Below are positions 58,865 through 64,000 of a stretch of 64,000 bases of DNA, piece after piece. The number at the start of each line of letters is the position of its first letter. Position 1 is the stretch's first letter. The stretch lies in NCBI RefSeq assembly GCF_010093235.1, contig NZ_PDWP01000002.1, positions 1-64,000 of the forward strand, given 5' to 3'. Position numbers and translations under genes: made by a program. Below the pieces are notes generated by a model. That model made no database searches and was not told where the DNA came from. It saw only the letters and a program-made list of their open reading frames with translations. This DNA comes from Pseudoxanthomonas suwonensis (GTDB lineage Bacteria > Pseudomonadota > Gammaproteobacteria > Xanthomonadales > Xanthomonadaceae).

Positions 58865-59871
58865 GGTTCGTCGGCCAGGCCACGCGCGCAATCGTGGTGG
58901 AGGAGGCCACCCAGGCAGGCCAGGTGCGCCGCGAGGCGCAGGAACTGGCGCGGCTGGCCGGCTTCGGCGAGCTCGACGCCGGGCGCGTGACCCTCGTGGC
59001 CATGGAGGTCGCCACCAACGTGCTGCGCCACGGGCGCGGCGGACGGGTGCTGCTGGCGCTGGTGCAGGGCCGGACCGGCCTGGGCGTGGAGGTGTGCGGC
59101 ATCGACCGCGGGCCGGGTTTCTCGCTGGCGAACTGCCTGCCGGACGGCTACTCGACCGGTGGCACGCCGGGCCAGGGGCTGGGAGCGATCAAGCGCCAGT
59201 CGCAGGTGTTCGACGCGTGGTCCGACGCGCGGGGCGCGGTGGTGCTGGCGCGGATCTACGGCGAGCGCACGCGCGACGAGGACCTCGGCTATGGCGCGCT
59301 GCGCGTGCCGATGCGCCAGGAGACGGTATGCGGCGATGCCTGGTACCTGGGTGCCGACGGCGACCGCGTGTCCGGCGCGCTGGTCGACGGCCTGGGCCAT
59401 GGCCTGCTCGCGGCCGAGGCGGCCGAGACCGGGATTGCCGCCGCCGCCGAAGCGGCAGGTCTGGACGTGGAGGAGGTGGTCGCGCGCATGCACGCGCGCA
59501 TGTCCTCCACCCGCGGCGGCGCGGCGGCGGCTTTCATCCACGACCCCGGGGCCGGAGTCGTGCGTTTCGCGGGCGTCGGCAACATCGCCGCGGCGATCCA
59601 TGAGCCGGGAATGCCGGGGCGCGGCCTCGCCTCGCATCCGGGCATCGTCGGCAGCCAGTACCGCCGCGCGCCGGCCTTCGTGGTGCCCGCGACGCCTGGT
59701 GCACTGCTGCTCATGCACAGTGACGGCCTGCAAACCCGCTGGAGCCTCGCGCAGTACGAGGGCCTGGCCTTCCGCCACCCGGCGCTGGTGCTGGCGGTGC
59801 TGCTGCGCGATTTCGACCGCGGCCGCGACGACACCAGCGCCCTTGCCGTTCGCCTCGGAGGCCGGACGTGA
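58855..59871 (+). CDS. Fused GHKL ATPase and SpoIIE/PP2C phosphatase (RsbX-like)
   Basis: 338 residues from ATG 58855, overlapping rsbT by 10 bases. Residues 1-140 are a second GHKL domain (AMEVATNVLRHG with Asn55; CGIDRGPGF), and residues 145-338 a PP2C domain (CGDAWYLGADGD, LVDGLGHG, DDTSALAV). The C-terminal part corresponds to RsbX, which removes phosphates from RsbR/RsbS and resets the switch; the added ATPase domain may bind a STAS partner or act as a second kinase. Confidence 0.88.
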   Translation: MGVGFVGQATRAIVVEEATQAGQVRREAQELARLAGFGELDAGRVTLVAMEVATNVLRHGRGGRVLLALVQGRTGLGVEVCGIDRGPGFSLANCLPDGYSTGGTPGQGLGAIKRQSQVFDAWSDARGAVVLARIYGERTRDEDLGYGALRVPMRQETVCGDAWYLGADGDRVSGALVDGLGHGLLAAEAAETGIAAAAEAAGLDVEEVVARMHARMSSTRGGAAAAFIHDPGAGVVRFAGVGNIAAAIHEPGMPGRGLASHPGIVGSQYRRAPAFVVPATPGALLLMHSDGLQTRWSLAQYEGLAFRHPALVLAVLLRDFDRGRDDTSALAVRLGGRT

Positions 59872-60731
59872 CCTGTTCCACCGACATCGAAGCCGAGCTT
59901 GGGCGCCTGCGCGCCGAGAACGCGGCCCTGCGCGCCGAACTGGACGAGACCAACCAGGGCGTGCTGGCGCTTTACGCCGAACTGGACCAGCAGGCCGAGC
60001 AGCTCAGGGAGGTTTCCGAGCTCAAGAGCCGGTTCCTGTCGTACATGAGCCACGAGTTCCGCACGCCGCTGGGCTCGATCCTGAGCATCACCCGGATCCT
60101 GGAGGACGGCCTGGACGGGCCGCTCAACACCGAGCAGCTGCGGCAGGTGAAGTTCGTCAGTGCCGCGGCGATCGAGCTGCGCGACATGGTCGACGACCTG
60201 CTGGACCTGGCCAAGATCGAGGCCGGGCGCATCTCGATCTCGCCGGCCTGGTTCGACCTGATGGACCTGTTCTCGGCCCTGCGCGGCATGTTCCGTCCGC
60301 TGGTGGAGGGTGCCGGGAACGTGGAGCTGGTGTTCGAGGAGCCACCGGCGCTGCCGATGCTCTACACCGACGACAAGAAGCTGGCGCAGATCCTGCGCAA
60401 CTTCATTTCCAACGCGCTCAAGTTCACCCCGCAGGGCCGGGTTTCGGTATCGGCGCGGCCGGAGGGCGCCGGGCACGTCCGCTTCAGCGTGCGCGATACC
60501 GGCATCGGCATCCCCGGGCACATGATCGGAGCCCTGTTCGAGGACTTCGTCCAGGTCGACTCGCCGATCCAGAAGCGCCTGCGCGGCACTGGCCTGGGCC
60601 TGGCCCTGTGCCGCCGCTTCGCCGAACTGCTCGGCGGCAGCGTCGGGGTGCACAGCGTGGTTGGCCAGGGTTCGGAGTTCCACGTGGTCCTGCCCATCGC
60701 ACTGCCGGAGGAGAAGGATGAGGGACGGTAA
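59868..60731 (+). CDS. Soluble sensor histidine kinase
   Basis: 287 residues from GTG 59868 (overlap GTGA with the previous stop). An N-terminal coiled coil (about 7-50) takes the place of a sensor domain, then His62 in YMSHEFRTPL, the N box FISNALKFTP, and DTGIGI with a GTGLGLALC lid. No membrane segment. Lacking a sensor, it probably receives its input by contact, for example from RsbT. Confidence 0.9.
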   Translation: MTCSTDIEAELGRLRAENAALRAELDETNQGVLALYAELDQQAEQLREVSELKSRFLSYMSHEFRTPLGSILSITRILEDGLDGPLNTEQLRQVKFVSAAAIELRDMVDDLLDLAKIEAGRISISPAWFDLMDLFSALRGMFRPLVEGAGNVELVFEEPPALPMLYTDDKKLAQILRNFISNALKFTPQGRVSVSARPEGAGHVRFSVRDTGIGIPGHMIGALFEDFVQVDSPIQKRLRGTGLGLALCRRFAELLGGSVGVHSVVGQGSEFHVVLPIALPEEKDEGR

Positions 60732-62631
60732 CCGGATCCTGGTGGTGGACGACAACGCCGCTACCCGTTACTCGGTGCGGCGCGTGCTCGAACACCACGG
60801 CTACAGCGTCGAGGAGGCCGGTACCGGTGGCGAGGGACTGGAGCAGCTCGCGCGCCTGCCGTTCGATGCGCTCGTGCTGGACGTGAACCTGCCGGACATG
60901 AGCGGCTTCGACCTGGTGCGCACGCTGCGCGCCGACCCGGCCACGAGCCTGCTGCCGGTGGTCCACGTCTCGGCCGCCTCCATCGCCACCGGCGACGTGA
61001 TCACGGGGCTGGACGCCGGTGCCGACGCCTACCTGGTGCATCCGGTCGACCACGGGGTCCTGCTGGCCACGCTGCGCACCCTGCTGCGCGCGCGCCGCGC
61101 CGAGGACGCCCTGCACGCCAGCGAGGTGCGTTTCCGCGAGATCTTCGAGCACGTCGGCGCGCCGATCGCGGTGGTGACCGGCGACCTGGAGGTGCGCGAA
61201 GCCAACCACGCATTCAAGCGCCTGCTGGCGGAGGCCGGCGTGGACGGCCTGGCCGCGCTGTTCGGCGAACAGCCGGTCGATGCGCTGTGCGACGCGCTGC
61301 GCCGCGGCGGCAGCTGGAAGGGCAGGTTCTGCCTGCACACGCCGCGCGGGCCGCGGGTGACCGAGTGGCGGGTGACGCCGCACAAGGATCCCGGCGCGGG
61401 GCTCCTGTACGTGGAAGACCAGACCGAGCAGCACGCGCGCGAGCAGGAGCATCGCCAGCGCCTGGATACGGCCAATTCGGAGCTGGCCGTCCAGATCGCC
61501 GAGCGCGAGCGCACCGAGATGGAGCTGCAGCAGGCGATGAAGATGGACGCGCTGGGCAAGCTCACCGGCGGCATCGCGCACGACTTCAACAACATGCTGA
61601 CCGGCATCATCGGTGCCCTGGACATGATCAACGGCGCGGTGGAGAGCGGGCGGCTGGAGCGCATCCCGCGCTTCGCGTCGGTCGCCTCGACCTCGGCGTT
61701 CCGCGCCGCGGCGTTGACCCAACGCATGCTCGCGTTCGCGCGCAAGCAGTCGCTGGACACCACCGCGTTCGAGCTCGGGCCGCGCGTTTCCAGCCTTTCG
61801 GAGCTGCTGGCCCGCTCGATCGGCGAGAACATCGCCCTGGAGTTCGACCTGGCCGATGGCCTGGTGGTGGTCGCCGACGCCAACCAGCTGGAGAGCGTGG
61901 TGCTGAACCTGGTGATCAACGCCCGCGACGCCCTGCGCGGATCGGGGCGGATCACCATCGCGGCACGCCCGGCCGGCTCGGTGCCGGCCGATCTGCCGCC
62001 GGGCGAGTACGTGAGCCTGACGGTTTCCGACGACGGCCCGGGCATCCCGCCGGAGATCGTCGGCAAGGTGTTCGAGCCGTTCTTCACCACCAAGCCGATC
62101 GGGCAGGGCACCGGCCTGGGCCTGTCGATGACCTACGGCTTCGCCCGCCAGAGTGGTGGAGCCGCACGCGTGCACAGCGTGGTCGGCCAGGGGACGACCA
62201 TCGAGCTGCTGCTGCCGCGCGGCGACAGCGCCGCGTCCGAGGCGGCGGTGGAAGATGCCCGGGCGCCGGGCGGTGCCGAGCGCATCCTGCTGGTGGACGA
62301 CAACGAGCTGGTGCGCGGCATGGCGCTGGAAGTGCTGGTGGATGCCGGCTACGAGGTGGTGGACTGCGCCGATGCGGGCGAGGCGCTGCAGGCGGTCGAG
62401 GGGCGCGAGTTCGACCTGCTGCTGACCGACGTCGGCCTGCCGGGCATCGGCGGCCGCGAGCTGGCCGATCGGGTGCGCGAGCGCCATCCGGAGATGCCGG
62501 TACTGTTCATCACCGGCTACGCGGAGAACGCGCAGAACCGGCAGAGCTTCCTCGGCGAGCGCATGGACATGCTGCTCAAGCCGTTCAACCTCAACGAGCT
62601 GCTCCGCGCCGTACGCCGCAAACTCGGCTAA
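60718..62631 (+). CDS. Hybrid kinase: REC-PAS-HisKA-HATPase-REC
   Basis: 637 residues from ATG 60718, overlapping the preceding kinase by 14 bases. REC1 (about 5-122) has Asp55 but His108 (AYLVHPVD) in the place of the usual Lys. A PAS-like domain spans about 133-240, a short coiled region leads to His288 in GGIAHDFNN, then the ATPase (NLVINARDAL, SDDGPGI), and REC2 (522-637) with Asp571 and Lys621. No DNA-binding or GGDEF output is present, so the signal must leave by phosphotransfer or binding. Confidence 0.92.
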   Translation: MRDGNRILVVDDNAATRYSVRRVLEHHGYSVEEAGTGGEGLEQLARLPFDALVLDVNLPDMSGFDLVRTLRADPATSLLPVVHVSAASIATGDVITGLDAGADAYLVHPVDHGVLLATLRTLLRARRAEDALHASEVRFREIFEHVGAPIAVVTGDLEVREANHAFKRLLAEAGVDGLAALFGEQPVDALCDALRRGGSWKGRFCLHTPRGPRVTEWRVTPHKDPGAGLLYVEDQTEQHAREQEHRQRLDTANSELAVQIAERERTEMELQQAMKMDALGKLTGGIAHDFNNMLTGIIGALDMINGAVESGRLERIPRFASVASTSAFRAAALTQRMLAFARKQSLDTTAFELGPRVSSLSELLARSIGENIALEFDLADGLVVVADANQLESVVLNLVINARDALRGSGRITIAARPAGSVPADLPPGEYVSLTVSDDGPGIPPEIVGKVFEPFFTTKPIGQGTGLGLSMTYGFARQSGGAARVHSVVGQGTTIELLLPRGDSAASEAAVEDARAPGGAERILLVDDNELVRGMALEVLVDAGYEVVDCADAGEALQAVEGREFDLLLTDVGLPGIGGRELADRVRERHPEMPVLFITGYAENAQNRQSFLGERMDMLLKPFNLNELLRAVRRKLG

Positions 62632-62800
62632 AACCGGGGTCAGAGTGCACTTTTGAGGGAAACCCCACCCGTGGGCGCGTCGTTTCCTGACCGGTGGTGG
62701 GGCAGGGCGCACTTTCCACGGCATGCGCTTGTGGCGCGCGTCAGGGATTGGTGCGCCCTGGCTTAGGCTTTTTCCTGAAAGTGCACTCTGACCCCGGTTT
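62631..62800. repeat. Inverted-repeat element (MITE-like) between convergent genes
   Basis: Perfect 23-nt inverted repeats, 62631-62653 and 62778-62800, containing GGGGTCAGAGTGCACTTT, bound a 170-bp element. The outer bases are part of the TAA stop of the hybrid kinase (62629-62631) and the TGA stop of the citrate synthase gene (62800-62802). The similarity extends inwards a few bases (GAGGGAAA / CAGGAAAA). Related single copies lie at 54409 and 54922. Confidence 0.75.
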
Positions 62801-64000
62801 CAGTCGTCGGGGGTGGTCTCGGGGGGGAGGCCTGTGTAGCTGGCGCGCGGGCGGATCAGGCGGCCCAGGGCCTGCTGTTCCAGCACGTGGGCCAGCCAGC
62901 CGGCGAGCCGGCCGGCGGCGAAGATCGACAGCGCCGGCGCGGCCGGCAGGCCGTAGGCGAAGCAGATCGCGCCAAGCATGAAGTCCACGTTCGGCCGCCG
63001 CTCGCTGGCCTGCTCGGCCGCGGCGACCACGCTGTCCAGCAGTTCGATCGTCGCCGGCGGCAGCGGCTGCTGGCGCAGCATCGCCATCAGCTCGGTCGCG
63101 CGCGGATCGCCGTCCGGATAGAGCGCATGGCCGAAGCCGGGCAGGTCCTCGCCCTGGCGCCAGCGCGCCAGGATCAGGCGCTGCACGTCGCGGCTCTGGC
63201 GCGCGTCCTCCAGCAGCGCGTACACGCGTGCCGTGGCGCCGCCGTGGCGGGGACCGGCCAGCGCGGACAGGCCGGCGCACACGGTCGCGTGCAGGTGCGC
63301 GCCGGTGGAGGCGACCACGCGCGCGGCGAACGCGGAGACGTTGAGCTCGTGGTCCGCGCACAGCACCAGCGCGGCGCGGACCAGCTCGGCGAATCCTTCG
63401 TCTCCCGGGCGCCAGGTGTCGGCCAGCAGGCGGTGCACCGGGCCGGAGGGGCGGCGCGCGACCAGCAGGCCGGCGTTCTGCCGCAGCAGGGGGGCGGCCA
63501 GGGCGCGGCGGGTGGCCTGGTCGGCCTGGAACGAATGCGGCACCTGCAGCGCCAGCAGCGGGATCACGCCCATCGCGCGGGCCAGCGGCGGCAGGTCCGG
63601 ATCGGTGGCCAGCGCCACCACGCGTGCCGGCCAGTCGCCCGGTGGATCGGCGAACGGATCCTGGGTGCCGCAGTCCCACAGCAGGCGGGCGGTGTCCTCG
63701 AGCGTGGCGCCCTCGCGCACCATCCGCACCGCCGAGCGGCCCCGGTAGTACGGCCCGTCCGGGCGGATCAGCGAGATCCGGGTCTCCAGCACCGGCAGGC
63801 CGCGGTCCAGGCTCTGCGCGGCCCCGCGGGCCGGGCCGCGGCCGAGGCGCTTGCGCTGGGCCAGCCGCTCCACGTCCTGGCGCCGGTAGACGCGGCTGCG
63901 ATGGTCGCGCCCCGGCCGGGACTCCAGCAGCCCGCGGCTGACGTAGGCGTACAGCGTGGCCGGGCTGATGCCCAGCAGGCGGCAGGCCTCGGAAGCGGGA
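62800..64000 (-). CDS. Citrate synthase-family protein with N-terminal HTH, partial
   Basis: The gene runs off the window at 64000, so the start is not seen. The visible N-terminal part (LLGISPATLYAYVSRGLLES then RVYRRQDVERL) is a MerR/excisionase-like HTH; residues after it are a citrate synthase fold with the His motifs PRHGGATA and GFGHALYPDGDPRA and Asp in RPNVDFMLGA. It may be a citrate/methylcitrate-type synthase that binds DNA or a related condensing enzyme; the substrate cannot be read. The stop touches the inverted repeat. Confidence 0.88.
   Translation of the reverse strand, partial: PASEACRLLGISPATLYAYVSRGLLESRPGRDHRSRVYRRQDVERLAQRKRLGRGPARGAAQSLDRGLPVLETRISLIRPDGPYYRGRSAVRMVREGATLEDTARLLWDCGTQDPFADPPGDWPARVVALATDPDLPPLARAMGVIPLLALQVPHSFQADQATRRALAAPLLRQNAGLLVARRPSGPVHRLLADTWRPGDEGFAELVRAALVLCADHELNVSAFAARVVASTGAHLHATVCAGLSALAGPRHGGATARVYALLEDARQSRDVQRLILARWRQGEDLPGFGHALYPDGDPRATELMAMLRQQPLPPATIELLDSVVAAAEQASERRPNVDFMLGAICFAYGLPAAPALSIFAAGRLAGWLAHVLEQQALGRLIRPRASYTGLPPETTPDD

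Noticed and set aside
63233-63748. Plus-strand frame opposite the citrate synthase-family gene
   Set aside because: Antisense shadow with Arg/Ser/Ala-rich composition; the minus-strand frame has clear catalytic motifs.

Overview
The window is about 64 kb of very GC-rich DNA from a gammaproteobacterium of the Xanthomonadaceae/Lysobacteraceae type (Lysobacter, Luteimonas, Pseudoxanthomonas or Xanthomonas-like; I cannot resolve the genus). The evidence is the tuf-tRNA-Trp-secE-nusG-rplKAJL-rpoBC-rpsLG-fusA-tuf-S10-spc-alpha order, the 328-residue malate dehydrogenase, a plant-type (class II) DAHP synthase, and REP-like dispersed repeats that look familiar from this family.

Region 1 (1-33,150) is the core translation and transcription block: two tuf copies flank the str region, followed by the S10, spc and alpha operons down to rplQ. 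It is collinear with other gammaproteobacteria, with four points of note. The first tuf copy carries a 1-base deletion and two missense differences. rpmJ is missing after secY. The spc operon is interrupted before rpsH by a hairpin and a candidate promoter. The rpsL and rpsJ promoters share one promoter-plus-hairpin leader, with relatives before rplK and rpsH.

Region 2 (33,200-48,450) holds housekeeping and accessory metabolic genes: dsbB, class II DAHP synthase (interrupted by one in-frame stop), an MscS-type channel, typA (minus strand), a cyclophilin, a glutaredoxin-like protein, mdh, a minus-strand mipA-response regulator-sensor kinase operon, an exported S9 peptidase, and a propionate-CoA ligase.

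Region 3 (48,450-54,950) is an accessory, apparently decaying stretch. It contains composite REP elements, a 42-nt tandem repeat array with a palindromic core, a complete IS481-family element with a 6-bp target duplication, a GNAT acetyltransferase, a cupin, and at least three small genes broken by a stop or frameshift.

Region 4 (54,950-64,000) begins with a minus-strand pair for exported GH43 glycosidase and an alpha/beta hydrolase. Then comes the most interesting system: a tightly overlapping six-gene operon encoding RsbR, RsbS, RsbT, a fused ATPase/PP2C protein, a soluble histidine kinase and a REC-PAS-kinase-REC hybrid. It is a stressosome-type partner-switching module that appears to feed a phosphorelay instead of a sigma factor. 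The window ends inside a citrate synthase-family gene with an N-terminal HTH domain on the minus strand; a pair of inverted 23-nt repeats exactly fills the ends of the gap between it and the operon.
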